In this document: positions 41,709 to 50,786 of the stretch, one piece after another | How positions within the stretch are numbered: position 1 is the stretch's first letter | How the letters are laid out: each line of letters opens with the position of its first letter | Source of the DNA: UBA9926 sp018645765 | GTDB taxonomy: Bacteria > Pseudomonadota > Gammaproteobacteria > Pseudomonadales > Azotimanducaceae | Assembly (NCBI GenBank): GCA_949372755.1 | Contig: CASIBO010000008.1 | Coordinates: 124,001 to 188,000, forward strand | Reading direction: 5' to 3' | Length of the DNA stretch: 64,000 nucleotides | Notes under the pieces: generated by a model | What the model saw: the letters and a program-made list of their open reading frames with translations, nothing else | Databases searched by the model: none | Told to the model about the DNA's origin: nothing | Program-made: the position numbers and the translations under genes

Positions 41709-44576
41709 ATGACCTCAAACAAGACCGACAGTGTGATTTATAAGCGGCTCTTGAGCTACACGCCTTGGACAGCGTTCTTCATGAGCCTGATCGGGTTTTC
41801 GCTGTATTCCATCGCTAACGTGAGCGTCGTGCAGCTGGTCGCCTATTTAGTAGACTCACTCCAGGGCGACCCAGCCGATACGGCGGGGTGGGCTATGGAA
41901 AAGCTTCAAGAATGGCTGACGTTGAATGCGATCGATAATCAGCAATTTGTCCCGACCGCAATTGTTGTCATTGTATTAATCCGTGGGGTCGGGACCTTTA
42001 TCGGCAACTATTTTATCCACTTTGCGGCAAATTCCATGATCTACTCTCTACGTGTCGAGCTGTTTGATCGATTTCTAAACCTGCCGAGCAGCTACTTTGA
42101 CAATCATCCCTTTGGCCACCTGGTCGCCAAGCTGACCTATCACGTAACCCAAGTCACGGGGGCGGCAACGGACGCCGTTAAGATTTTGTTTCGCGAAGGC
42201 TTAACCGTTGTTGGCTATCTAAGCTTCTTAATTTACCTGAATTGGCGTTTAACCCTATTGTTTTTAATCGCAGCGCCCCTTATTGGGTTGCTCGCACGAA
42301 TTGCAGGACGCCGCTTCAGGCGAATCAGCGAGCGCATTCAAGACTCGATGGGGGACGTCACACAAGTGGCCTCTGAGGCGGTTCAAGGTTATCGCGAGGT
42401 TCGAACTTTTGGCGGCGAAGATTATGAGCGACAACGGTTTGAACGCGTTAGTGCCTTCAACCGCAACCAGTCAATGAAAATGGTCATTACATCCGCCATA
42501 GCCACGCCAGTGATTCAATTGATCGTATCCTTGGTCTTAGCGGGATTAGTCTGGTTGCTGTTGGACCCGAGTATTCGCGGCCTGATGTCAACAGGCGATG
42601 TTGTGGCCTTCATCACAACGGGCGGACTCCTCGCAAAGCCCATCCGGCAACTAACCGAAATCATCGCCATTGTCCAAAAAGGTATTGCGGCGTCCGCGGA
42701 CCTGTTTGACGTCCTAGACGAGGCTGTCGAGCCTGATGAGGGCGATTTAGTCTTAGAGGCGGTCAAAGGCTCGATCGAATTCCGCAATGTATCGTTTAGC
42801 TACCCTTCAGCTGAGGGTGAGGTGCTCAAGAACATCTCTTTCAAAGCCTTGGCGGGTGAAACAATCGCCCTCGTTGGGCCAAGCGGTGGTGGTAAATCAA
42901 CCCTTGCCTCATTGATTCCAAGGTTTTATGAACCAACCTCTGGTGAGATTTTTTTAGATGGTCATGCCATTGCAGCGATGACACGCAAGAACCTGAGAAG
43001 CCATATGGCAATCGTCAGTCAAACCATCACGCTGTTTAACGACACAATTGAACGCAATATTGCCTATGGCGGTCTGTCGGATAAAACGGCGTCCGACGTA
43101 GTGCAAGCGACTCGCGATGCCCAAGCCTGGGATTTTATACAGGAATTTGATCACGGCTTAGCAACGGAAGTGGGTGACAACGGCGTCTTGCTCTCCGGTG
43201 GGCAACGCCAGCGTTTGGCGATTGCCCGAGCGCTATTGAAGGATGCCCCCGTCCTCATTCTCGATGAAGCGACATCTGCGTTGGATACCGAGTCAGAACG
43301 GGCCATCCAAACCGCACTGGAGCAGGTTGTAAAAGGGCGCACGACTATCGTGATTGCTCATCGCTTAAGTACGATCGAAAAAGCGGACCGGATCCTGGTT
43401 TTAGACAACGGCGAAATTAAGGAACAAGGCACCCACCAAGAGCTGCTGCAACTCGGTGAGCGGTACGCGCAATTCTATCAAGTTAATGACACAGAGGCCG
43501 CGCTCGAGCTTCCGCCACAAGCACCAATTGCGGCAGCAACAACAAGCTTGCCAGGCGATCGGCAGCAGGGCTTTGCCTTGGGGCTATGGTTACCGAGGGC
43601 TTGGTATCGGCGAGATCGATGGCTGAGTTTGCTGTCACCGTTCAGTTGGGTGTTCCAACAGCTCGCGGGCCGCAATCGGCGGCGCTCGGAGTCGCACCAA
43701 GCACGGTACCAGAGCCCGGTCCCCATTATCATTGTCGGCAATATTACCGCCGGTGGCACTGGGAAAACGCCCGTTGTGATCGCACTCGCTAATTGGTTAA
43801 CCCAGGAAGGTTACAAGCCTGGCGTGATCTCCCGAGGGTTCGGTGGGTCTGCAAAGCAACTGATCCGAGTCACTGCAGCGTCCGACCCCGCGTTGGTTGG
43901 TGACGAGCCTCTTATGATCGAGGCGTCGACGGGCGTTCCCACAATCTGTTGCCGAGACCGAGTCCAAGCGGCTGTCCAACTGAATGAAACCACCGACTGC
44001 GATGTGATCATTAGCGATGATGGCTTGCAACACTATCGGCTACCCCGGAATTTTGAGATCGTTGTGATCGATGGCTTGCGTGGTTTTGGCAATGGTCGAT
44101 TGCTCCCAGCCGGGCCACTGAGAGAAAAGCCTTCTCGGCTACAGGAAGTGGATTGTATTTTGGTCAATGGACCCGATCAGTTTAGGGTTGCGCCTACGAG
44201 CGCGCTCTCAATTGCCGTCGAGGTCGATTATCTATTTGATGCCAAAACCGCCCAGCCAGTGTCTTTAGAGGTCATTCAGCGAAAATCCGTGCATGGCGTG
44301 GCCGGTATTGGCCATCCGCAACGATTTTTCCAGACGCTTTCGGATTTGGGCTGCTCGGTGATTGAGCATCCTTGGCCCGACCACGCGCCCTTTGGTGAGG
44401 AAGACCTTAATTTTCATGACGACCGACCGGTTGTTATGACTGAAAAGGACTACAGCAGATGCCGCGCGCTCGATTTTAAGGCGATCAGGGCGCCCATATT
44501 GGTTCTTGTTGTTCGATTGGACCTACCCAGTGCCCTAAAAGGAAAGATCCTGCAGACGTTACAATCAGTGGGTTAA
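41709..44576 (+). CDS. msbA-lpxK: Fused lipid A flippase and tetraacyldisaccharide 4'-kinase (MsbA-LpxK)
   Basis: One uninterrupted 955-residue frame encodes two normally separate lipid A proteins. Residues about 1-590 are MsbA: six membrane helices, then an ABC domain with Walker A GPSGGGKST (about 390), LLSGGQRQR (about 494) and VLILDEATS (about 514). After a 30-residue Gln/Ala/Pro linker, residues about 624-955 are LpxK: LWLPRAWYRRDRWLSLLSP, P-loop GNITAGGTGKTP (about 677-688), RGFGGS and SDDGLQHYRLPRN. MsbA flips lipid A across the inner membrane; LpxK phosphorylates its precursor at the 4' position. Both parts are full length (about 582 and 328 in E. coli). Internal initiation at TTG 43578 is possible. 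Confidence 0.93.
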   Translation: MTSNKTDSVIYKRLLSYTPWTAFFMSLIGFSLYSIANVSVVQLVAYLVDSLQGDPADTAGWAMEKLQEWLTLNAIDNQQFVPTAIVVIVLIRGVGTFIGNYFIHFAANSMIYSLRVELFDRFLNLPSSYFDNHPFGHLVAKLTYHVTQVTGAATDAVKILFREGLTVVGYLSFLIYLNWRLTLLFLIAAPLIGLLARIAGRRFRRISERIQDSMGDVTQVASEAVQGYREVRTFGGEDYERQRFERVSAFNRNQSMKMVITSAIATPVIQLIVSLVLAGLVWLLLDPSIRGLMSTGDVVAFITTGGLLAKPIRQLTEIIAIVQKGIAASADLFDVLDEAVEPDEGDLVLEAVKGSIEFRNVSFSYPSAEGEVLKNISFKALAGETIALVGPSGGGKSTLASLIPRFYEPTSGEIFLDGHAIAAMTRKNLRSHMAIVSQTITLFNDTIERNIAYGGLSDKTASDVVQATRDAQAWDFIQEFDHGLATEVGDNGVLLSGGQRQRLAIARALLKDAPVLILDEATSALDTESERAIQTALEQVVKGRTTIVIAHRLSTIEKADRILVLDNGEIKEQGTHQELLQLGERYAQFYQVNDTEAALELPPQAPIAAATTSLPGDRQQGFALGLWLPRAWYRRDRWLSLLSPFSWVFQQLAGRNRRRSESHQARYQSPVPIIIVGNITAGGTGKTPVVIALANWLTQEGYKPGVISRGFGGSAKQLIRVTAASDPALVGDEPLMIEASTGVPTICCRDRVQAAVQLNETTDCDVIISDDGLQHYRLPRNFEIVVIDGLRGFGNGRLLPAGPLREKPSRLQEVDCILVNGPDQFRVAPTSALSIAVEVDYLFDAKTAQPVSLEVIQRKSVHGVAGIGHPQRFFQTLSDLGCSVIEHPWPDHAPFGEEDLNFHDDRPVVMTEKDYSRCRALDFKAIRAPILVLVVRLDLPSALKGKILQTLQSVG

Positions 44577-44669
44577 AGCAAAACCTTGGCGTAATGTTGT
44601 GGTGAGCGCAGACGTTGTTTGACCGGTATGGTTAAATCTAAAACAAGCAAGTTACTTGAGGTAGGCGTT

Positions 44670-44879
44670 ATGGCAATTAATCATCGATTACTAGAAATTT
44701 TAGTGTGCCCTGTGTGCAAGGGGGCACTCACCCTCGACGCGGGCTCGGGTGAGTTAATCTGCTCAGTTGATCAATTGGCTTATCCAATACGCGATGACAT
44801 TCCGGTCATGTTACCTAGCCAAGCGAGGCGCTTAGGCGATTCGCTCAGCCACGAAGACGAGGCGGCGCCGACCTCGTGA
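44670..44879 (+). CDS. Trm112-family zinc-ribbon protein (YcaR)
   Basis: ATG 44670 with GAGG nine bases upstream gives 69 residues; a longer frame from 44619 lacks a binding site. LLEILVCPVCKGAL and LAYPIRDDIPVMLP are the Trm112/YcaR signature. E. coli YcaR has this place between lpxK and kdsB. Only one CxxC pair plus a later Cys (ELICSVDQL) is present, so metal binding may be partial. It overlaps kdsB by four bases (GTGA). Confidence 0.88.
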   Translation: MAINHRLLEILVCPVCKGALTLDAGSGELICSVDQLAYPIRDDIPVMLPSQARRLGDSLSHEDEAAPTS

Positions 44880-45631
44880 CAACGCCTTTTGTCATTATCA
44901 TCCCAGCCCGCTGGCAAAGCACGCGTCTGCCCGGTAAGCCCTTGTGTGACATCGAGGGGCAAACCATGATTCAGCGGGTTGTGGCGCAAGCGATGTTGAG
45001 CGCAGCGAGCAGGGTGATCGTCGCCACAGATCATCAAGACATAAAGCAAGCCCTGAAACGTAGCGCATGTGAGGTTGTCATGACCCAGGCGGACTTACCA
45101 TCAGGCACGGACCGACTGGCGGCGGCAGCCGCTAGCCTGAACTTGAGTGATGACACCATCGTCGTCAATCTTCAAGGCGATGAACCCCTGATGCCCCGGG
45201 AATGCTTGGATCAAGTTGCTGAAGGCATTGCCCACGCGCAGACTGAGATGGCGACCCTGGCTTGCAGGTTTGATCACTTAGAACAATTATCGGACCCGAA
45301 TTGTGTCAAGGTGGTTACTAGCCTTGCCAACCGGGCGCTCTACTTTAGCCGGGCGGCGATTCCGTTTAACAGAGATCAAGACCCGACGAAGACGGACGAC
45401 TACTTAAGACATATTGGACTGTATGCTTACCGCGTCGGGTTTCTTCGCCAGTTTGTTCAATGGCCGCCCACAAGACTTGAGCAACTCGAAAAGCTCGAAC
45501 AGTTGCGAGCACTGGCTTATGGCGCAGAAATCTTAGTTGAACAGTCCGTAAGGGCCGTGCCAGCCGGAGTCGATACGCAAGAAGATTTAGAACAGGTTCG
45601 TCAATATTATAGGGAAGGTAACCTGCCATGA
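44876..45631 (+). CDS. kdsB: 3-deoxy-manno-octulosonate cytidylyltransferase KdsB
   Basis: KdsB activates Kdo as CMP-Kdo for lipopolysaccharide core synthesis. It has 251 residues from GTG 44876. Signatures are VIIPARWQSTRLPGKPL at the N-terminus, QGDEPLMP (metal-binding), RAAIPFNRD and HIGLYAYRVGFL, plus LEQLEKLEQLRAL. It overlaps both neighbours: trm112 by GTGA and the thioredoxin-like gene by ATGA at 45628. In related genomes murB follows within one or two genes; here five genes intervene. Confidence 0.95.
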   Translation: MTTPFVIIIPARWQSTRLPGKPLCDIEGQTMIQRVVAQAMLSAASRVIVATDHQDIKQALKRSACEVVMTQADLPSGTDRLAAAAASLNLSDDTIVVNLQGDEPLMPRECLDQVAEGIAHAQTEMATLACRFDHLEQLSDPNCVKVVTSLANRALYFSRAAIPFNRDQDPTKTDDYLRHIGLYAYRVGFLRQFVQWPPTRLEQLEKLEQLRALAYGAEILVEQSVRAVPAGVDTQEDLEQVRQYYREGNLP

Positions 45632-47043
45632 CAGAGATCACTTTAGTTGTAAAACAAGGCTGCGAAACCTGCACCTTAATCGAGCCCATCATGGGTCAGA
45701 TCGCTGAGCACTTTAAGCTCCAGGTCATCTGTCAGGACACCCAAGACTTTCCCAGGGATCTTCCAGTCGAGTTTGATGCATCGCTCGAGCAATCTTACCG
45801 CTTGCGAATAGAAGTCGTACCCACCCTCATTATTCGAAAAGATGGTATCGAGGCATCCAGAATCTTTGGCTGGGACGTCGCCGCATGGGAAGCGCTTCTC
45901 GGCATTCAATTCAAAAGTGACCTGCCTAAATTTAGACCTGGGTGCGGTTCGAAAACCCATGATCCAGGCATGCAGGAGCGACTTGCTGCTCAATTTGCGG
46001 GGCACTTGCTCTCTGCGCGCCGACTGAATTTTGAAAACGTTGACGACATTGAAATCGGCTATGACCAAGGTTGGTCAGATGGTCTACCCGTGGTGCCACC
46101 TACGGCCGAGCGTGTCATGCGAATGCTTGCAGGAACGCGACGGCAACCCGATGAAATCATTGGGATTGTGCCACCAGACTTTGCGCCCTGCAGCATTGAA
46201 AAAATTGCGATCAACGCGGTCTTGGCCGGTTGCCGACCCGAATACCTACCGGTTGTAATTGCTGCCGTTGAAGCTGTTTTAGAAGATCAGTTTTGTATGC
46301 ATGGCTTGTTAGCCACGACCTACTTTTCCGGCCCCATGGTGATGGTAAACGGCCCAATTTCGAGAGCCATTGGGATGAATTCAGGCGGCAATGCGCTCGG
46401 TCAGGGTAATCGTGCCAACGCAACCATTGGTCGCGCTCTACAACTCGTTATCCGCAATGTGGGTGGCGGCAGGCCAGGCGGGGTTGACCGTGCGGCGCTC
46501 GGTAACCCGGGCAAATACACCTTTTGCTTTTCCGAAGATGAGACCAACTCCTGCTGGGAGTCGCTCGCCGTAGAGAAAGGATTTTCATCTGAGGAGTCTA
46601 CCGTTACGGTCTTTGCGGCCGATGGGATGCAAGGTCTGGTTGACCAAAAATCAAGAGATCCGGAGTCACTCTGTCGATCCTTTGCAGCCGGGTTACGCGT
46701 TATAGGTCACCCCAAGATGGTTCAAGGCTCTGATGCCTTTCTCGTCGTGTCACCTGAGCATGAACGGATATTTCGCGAAGCGCAGTGGAGTAAGCAACAA
46801 GTCAAAGACCGTCTGTTGGACTTGTTAATGATCCCTGGCGAAGACCTGATTCGGGGCGCTGGCGGCATTGCTGAAGGCCTTCCTGAAAAGCTCCGAGGCG
46901 CGGTTTTGTGCAAGTTCCGAGAAGGTGGGCTCAATATCGTCCGAGCAGGCGGACGTGCGGGCCTCTTTTCTGCCATTATTGCCGGATGGGGCGCCAGTGG
47001 TAGCACTGGCAGTGTTCCAGTAACCCGACAGATTCAACCTTGA
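45628..47043 (+). CDS. Thioredoxin-like domain fused to a conserved domain of unknown function; partner of the UGSC selenoprotein
   Basis: The protein has 471 residues with no signal peptide. Residues about 1-95 form a thioredoxin-like module with a CETC redox pair (Cys12, Cys15) and a cis-Pro-like VVPTLII. After about residue 110 comes a long domain I cannot name: IGYDQGWSDGLPVVPPTAERV, IVPPDFAPCSIEKIAINAVL, MVMVNGPISRAIGMNSGGNA and FREGGLNIVRAGGRAG, with glycine-rich loops and scattered Cys. Only 14 bases separate its stop from the UGSC protein start, so the two are almost certainly one transcript. It starts inside kdsB (ATGA). A redox reaction shared with the selenoprotein, for instance as its reductant, is inferred. 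Confidence 0.75.
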   Translation: MTEITLVVKQGCETCTLIEPIMGQIAEHFKLQVICQDTQDFPRDLPVEFDASLEQSYRLRIEVVPTLIIRKDGIEASRIFGWDVAAWEALLGIQFKSDLPKFRPGCGSKTHDPGMQERLAAQFAGHLLSARRLNFENVDDIEIGYDQGWSDGLPVVPPTAERVMRMLAGTRRQPDEIIGIVPPDFAPCSIEKIAINAVLAGCRPEYLPVVIAAVEAVLEDQFCMHGLLATTYFSGPMVMVNGPISRAIGMNSGGNALGQGNRANATIGRALQLVIRNVGGGRPGGVDRAALGNPGKYTFCFSEDETNSCWESLAVEKGFSSEESTVTVFAADGMQGLVDQKSRDPESLCRSFAAGLRVIGHPKMVQGSDAFLVVSPEHERIFREAQWSKQQVKDRLLDLLMIPGEDLIRGAGGIAEGLPEKLRGAVLCKFREGGLNIVRAGGRAGLFSAIIAGWGASGSTGSVPVTRQIQP

Positions 47044-47057
47044 TAGGAGATCAAACT

Positions 47058-47582
47058 ATGGAATTATTAGATCCGACTTCTGAGCAAATGCCCGAAGGGC
47101 GACAACCGCTGCCAAGACTGAGCAATATCGAAGGCGCAGTGATCGGTTTGCTCGATATCTCGAAACCGAAGGGCAATGTCTTTTTGGACCGCATTGAGAT
47201 GCTGCTCAATGAACAAGGCGCCATCACAAAACGCTTTCGGAAGCCTACTTTTACGCGCGTTGCGCCCGATACACTGCGTCAAGAAATCGCAGGATCCTGT
47301 GACGCGGTATTAGAAGCATTAGCTGACTGAGGATCTTGCACGTCGTGCAGTTTGCATGACATTCTGGATCTAGACCGACGCGGATTGCCTGGCGCCTTTA
47401 TTGCGACAGTGGAATTTGAGCAAGCGGCTGAAGCGCAGGGTAACGCGCTCGGCTTTCATCCGTTTCGGCTCTACGTTGAGCATCCGATTCAAGACCGGAC
47501 GGACGATGAGATGCGAGCAATCGCTGACGCGGCTTTTCCATCGGTGCTCGAATCATTGGTTAACGTCGAACCAAGTGGCTAA
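47058..47582 (+). CDS. UGSC-family selenoprotein, in-frame UGA at codon 91
   Basis: ATG 47058 (AGGAG upstream) starts a frame that runs to TAA 47582 through a single TGA at 47328-47330. Before it are SNIEGAVIGLLDISKPKGN, ITKRFRKPTFTRVAP and GSCDAVLEALAD. The codon then reads U and the protein continues GSCTSCSLHDILDLDRRGLP, GAFIATVEFEQAAEAQGNALG and RLYVEHPIQDRTDDEMRAIAD. The U-G-S-C motif at 91-94 names a known family of (seleno)proteins in which Cys can replace U, and both halves match that family's layout. The product is 174 residues. Standard calling would stop at 47330 or start at 47352. A SECIS-like stem follows. The reaction is unknown; the motif suggests a thiol/selenol redox site. 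Confidence 0.92.
47343..47359 (+). promoter_or_regulatory. Candidate bacterial SECIS hairpin of the UGSC selenoprotein
   Basis: TCGTGCA pairs with TGCATGA (seven pairs, one G-U) around a three-base GUU loop, starting 12 bases past the UGA, so the loop lies 19 bases downstream. This fits the SelB-recognised pattern of a short stem with GU in the loop at 16-37 bases. A competing shorter stem TGCAC/GTGCA lies at 47337-47349. Read by eye, not computed. Confidence 0.65.
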
Positions 47583-47650
47583 GCATTTCTCTGAACTGGG
47601 CTCGAAAGGGTCCCAAGAGAACAAACCGTAATGCAAGAGCGAACCGTCGC

Positions 47651-49984
47651 GTGTCAATGATCGGCGTCAAGCGTTCAGACTCACTCGCGATCCGGGCTGT
47701 TTTTTGGTCGCTCATCGCCGTTATCTTCGTTTCTATTGGTTTCAGCGCGACACAAGTTTATCTTGAATTCCAAGACGAGCTTGAGGCTGACCGCTTGGCC
47801 CTGGCCCAGGCAGTCTCTGCGAGTAAGCCCGCTCTCGTGAATGCAGCTTACCAACTTGATTCGGTGCTGGCACAACAACTGATCAAAGGTCTCTTGATGA
47901 ATGAGATTGTTGATGCGGCGAGACTCGAAGACGATTCGGGCGCAGTATTAGCTTCTGGTAGTAATCCAGCATTGGATGAAACCATGCCGCTGGTCTCGCT
48001 TTTAATCGAAAAAAGAAAAACGGTTGCGGCGATTCCCTTGTTCAAGGACGCCCTCGATACGTCAGCAGACAGCGCCGAGTTTTATGGGACGCTGCATCTC
48101 TCGATTGAACCTCGCCGAGGCATGCAGAGTTTTTCCGAACGCAACCGGCAATTTCTCTGGCTCTCGATTCTAAGAATCATGCTACTGGTCGTTGTTTTAA
48201 TATTCGTTTTGCGGCGACAAATAATTTTGCCTCTTCAACAAGTTATTGCAGACATTCAGAGCTTGTCCGCGCTCGGGTTGCCTGTCCAAAAACCGGCGGG
48301 TCATGAGCAAGATGAAATTGGGATCCTGGTCTCGGAAATGAATGCCAGCATTGAACGACAAAAGGACCAGCTCAAACAAATTGCCGAGAATGAGCAGCGC
48401 CTTAAGTCGATCCTCGACGGCGCGGGCGATGCCTGCCTGTTGTTCGACCTAATCGATGGCGAGATCGTTTATGCCAATCAGGCCGCTTTTCGCTTGCTAG
48501 ACTTTTCTGAATCAGAGCTGCTCAACAAACGCATTTTTGATATATCACCTTCTCTGGACGTTATCGAGTGGAACGAGCGGGTTAGGATCATCAAGGCCAA
48601 TCAATCCCATCAGCGCGAAGGCACGTTGCTCGCAAAGGATGGTGATCAAATTCCCGTGGAAAGCACATCCTCCACCATCCAACTCGATGGAAGACGATTG
48701 CTGCTCTCTTTTATGCGAGATATGCGGAGCCGCAAACGTCTAGAAACCAATCTCGCCCATGCCCAAAAGCTCACGGCACTTGGCGAGTTGACCGGGGGCG
48801 TCGCGCATGATTTTAATAACCTGCTACAGCTAATCCAAGGGTCGCTTGACGTCATCCAGTCCACACAAGGGGGCGAGGCTGCAGCAAACCCAGAAGTCCA
48901 AAAGAGTCTCGCAATTGCCCTGAAAGCTTCGAACCAAGGCAGCGACCTGATTCGCCAATTGCTGGCCTTTTCGAGGAAACAAATCCTAGACCCAATGGTT
49001 GTTGATCTGGCGGTTGAAATTAACAAGAACCTCTCGCTCCTACAACAAGCATCTGGCGGGGCAATCTCAATCGATTTTTCGGCAGAATCGGGCCAAGCAA
49101 ACGTAAAATTAGAGACTAGCGCCTTGAACAACGCGCTGCTAAACCTGGTCGTCAATGCCCGTCACGCGATGCCCAATGGCGGACGACTGTCGCTCGCCTT
49201 ATCTAATTTATCCGATGAGGACCGCCTGCAGCATTTACCCAAAGCGCTACGTCACCAAGAAGTCGTATGCTTATCGATTAGTGACACCGGATCAGGGATG
49301 AGTCCAGTCGTTTCTGAAAGGATTTTCGAACCATTTTATACAACCAAAAGTGCGTCGGAGGGCACCGGCATGGGGTTGGCGATGGTGTTCGGTTTCGTCG
49401 TTCAATGCGGCGGTCATATTCGAGTGAGTAGTCAGGTTGGAGAGGGGACAACGTTCTATATTTACCTGCCAACCACAGAAGACGCCCTCACAGATGATCT
49501 TCAACGCCTACCGGGCGCAGCCAAGCCGCCAGCAGATTTACGCGGTTCTACCCGACAAGACCCATTCAGTCATGACGAAACGACAAGCAGATTGAGCAAA
49601 ACGGAAACGCATGGTGTACGCATCCTATTGGTCGATGATCATACTGACATTCGGTTTATTGCGAAAACGTATCTTGAGCTCGCTGGCCATCAAGTCTTCG
49701 AAGCGGCGAATCCGACCGACGCAATTGCCTGGATTCGCAACGTCGACGCAGCCGTTCAGCTAGTCTTGACCGACTTAGCGTTGCCCGACGTCCATGACGG
49801 CTTGGGCTTAATCAACTTTTGTCGTGACACTTACCCAGACTTAAAACTCGGCGTGATCAGTGGCTATGTGCCCAGCCTGAACAGAGAGGGCACCAGCCTC
49901 GCGGCCCATCAATGCCTGAGCAAGCCCTTCAGCCAAGAAGACCTGCATCAGTTTGTAGACCGTTTGTTGGCGGGCTTTGTATGA
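47651..49984 (+). CDS. Hybrid sensor histidine kinase with PAS and receiver domains
   Basis: The protein has 777 residues from GTG 47651 (ATG 47657 is equally possible). Two membrane helices (about 17-37 and 170-188) enclose a periplasmic sensor domain of about 130 residues. A HAMP-like linker (about 190-245) leads to a PAS domain (about 250-360) and HisKA with GELTGGVAHDFNN (phospho-His386). The ATPase domain has NLVVNARHAM, DTGSGM and GTGMGLAM. A C-terminal receiver has acidic pair Asp662/Asp663, phospho-Asp708 and Lys758. The HDFNNLL form of the H-box marks the NtrB-like/hybrid group. Its stop overlaps the next gene's ATG, coupling it to a periplasmic binding protein. Confidence 0.92.
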   Translation: MSMIGVKRSDSLAIRAVFWSLIAVIFVSIGFSATQVYLEFQDELEADRLALAQAVSASKPALVNAAYQLDSVLAQQLIKGLLMNEIVDAARLEDDSGAVLASGSNPALDETMPLVSLLIEKRKTVAAIPLFKDALDTSADSAEFYGTLHLSIEPRRGMQSFSERNRQFLWLSILRIMLLVVVLIFVLRRQIILPLQQVIADIQSLSALGLPVQKPAGHEQDEIGILVSEMNASIERQKDQLKQIAENEQRLKSILDGAGDACLLFDLIDGEIVYANQAAFRLLDFSESELLNKRIFDISPSLDVIEWNERVRIIKANQSHQREGTLLAKDGDQIPVESTSSTIQLDGRRLLLSFMRDMRSRKRLETNLAHAQKLTALGELTGGVAHDFNNLLQLIQGSLDVIQSTQGGEAAANPEVQKSLAIALKASNQGSDLIRQLLAFSRKQILDPMVVDLAVEINKNLSLLQQASGGAISIDFSAESGQANVKLETSALNNALLNLVVNARHAMPNGGRLSLALSNLSDEDRLQHLPKALRHQEVVCLSISDTGSGMSPVVSERIFEPFYTTKSASEGTGMGLAMVFGFVVQCGGHIRVSSQVGEGTTFYIYLPTTEDALTDDLQRLPGAAKPPADLRGSTRQDPFSHDETTSRLSKTETHGVRILLVDDHTDIRFIAKTYLELAGHQVFEAANPTDAIAWIRNVDAAVQLVLTDLALPDVHDGLGLINFCRDTYPDLKLGVISGYVPSLNREGTSLAAHQCLSKPFSQEDLHQFVDRLLAGFV

Positions 49985-50775
49985 CCCGAAAGTGTTTAAG
50001 ATGCCTGATCGTCATCAGTTGCCTTTTCTTGATCAGTAACGCCGTGAGCCAGCCCTTGAAATTTGGGTTTAATGACCAGTGGTATCCTTTGAGCTATCGA
50101 TCAGAAACCGGGGCGGTTGCGGGCGTTTTGCCGGACCTTACCCGCGCACTATTTCAGGAAGCAAGGCTTGCTGAACCAACATTGGTTGGCCTATCTTGGA
50201 AAAGAGTTCAACTGGATGTCGAACGCGGACGGCTCGATGGCTTTATCAGCTTTCCCAGCATCGCGCGTAAACGCTATAGTCAAACCGTAGGGCCCGTTTT
50301 CTACCCGTTGCGACAAAGGCCCATCATTTATCGATCGCAGGACACGGCCAGCCATGCTCCCTTTAAACTCGAAGACTATAACAACCCCTGCGCCTTGATC
50401 GGCGATGGTTGGAGCCAGGAGTTTTATGCTGAACGCAACCTAACGCCGGTTTTTGGACGAGACAGCAAAGCTTGCCTCAGAATGGTCGCCGGCGGACGAG
50501 CAGATCTTTTTGTACATCCAGCACCGATATTTAAGGTGCTGGTAAATTGGTTAAATCTTGAAGACGTGCTGATGCAACGCGATGAGATCGCGGGTGAAAT
50601 GCCATTTTACTTATTAATGAGCACGCGAAATCGACCTCAAGTTAGCGCCGAAAGTGAGCAGCTCGGGGCCGCGCTACTGCGCTTACAGCGCGCCGGTCAA
50701 TGGCAAAAAATGCTACAAGAAAGTGAGCAGCGCGCGATCGCGCGCTGCTTGAAGGATGGTCAAACGACCTGCTAA
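49981..50775 (+). CDS. Periplasmic solute-binding protein (SBP_bac_3-like)
   Basis: ATG 49981 overlaps the kinase stop (ATGA) and starts a signal peptide MTRKCLRCLIVISCLFLISN (about 1-24). The mature 240 residues follow the family 3 binding-protein pattern: LKFGFNDQWYPLSYRSETG, LPDLTRALFQEA, RGRLDGFISFPSIARKRY, and a hinge-return region with CALIGDGWSQEFYAER and GGRADLFVHP. No transporter permease is adjacent. Its coupling to a sensor kinase suggests that it feeds ligand information to the kinase, as in periplasmic-binding-protein-dependent two-component systems. The ligand is unknown; the two conserved Cys pairs are unusual. Confidence 0.8.
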   Translation: MTRKCLRCLIVISCLFLISNAVSQPLKFGFNDQWYPLSYRSETGAVAGVLPDLTRALFQEARLAEPTLVGLSWKRVQLDVERGRLDGFISFPSIARKRYSQTVGPVFYPLRQRPIIYRSQDTASHAPFKLEDYNNPCALIGDGWSQEFYAERNLTPVFGRDSKACLRMVAGGRADLFVHPAPIFKVLVNWLNLEDVLMQRDEIAGEMPFYLLMSTRNRPQVSAESEQLGAALLRLQRAGQWQKMLQESEQRAIARCLKDGQTTC

Positions 50776-50786
50776 GGCAACGTCGC

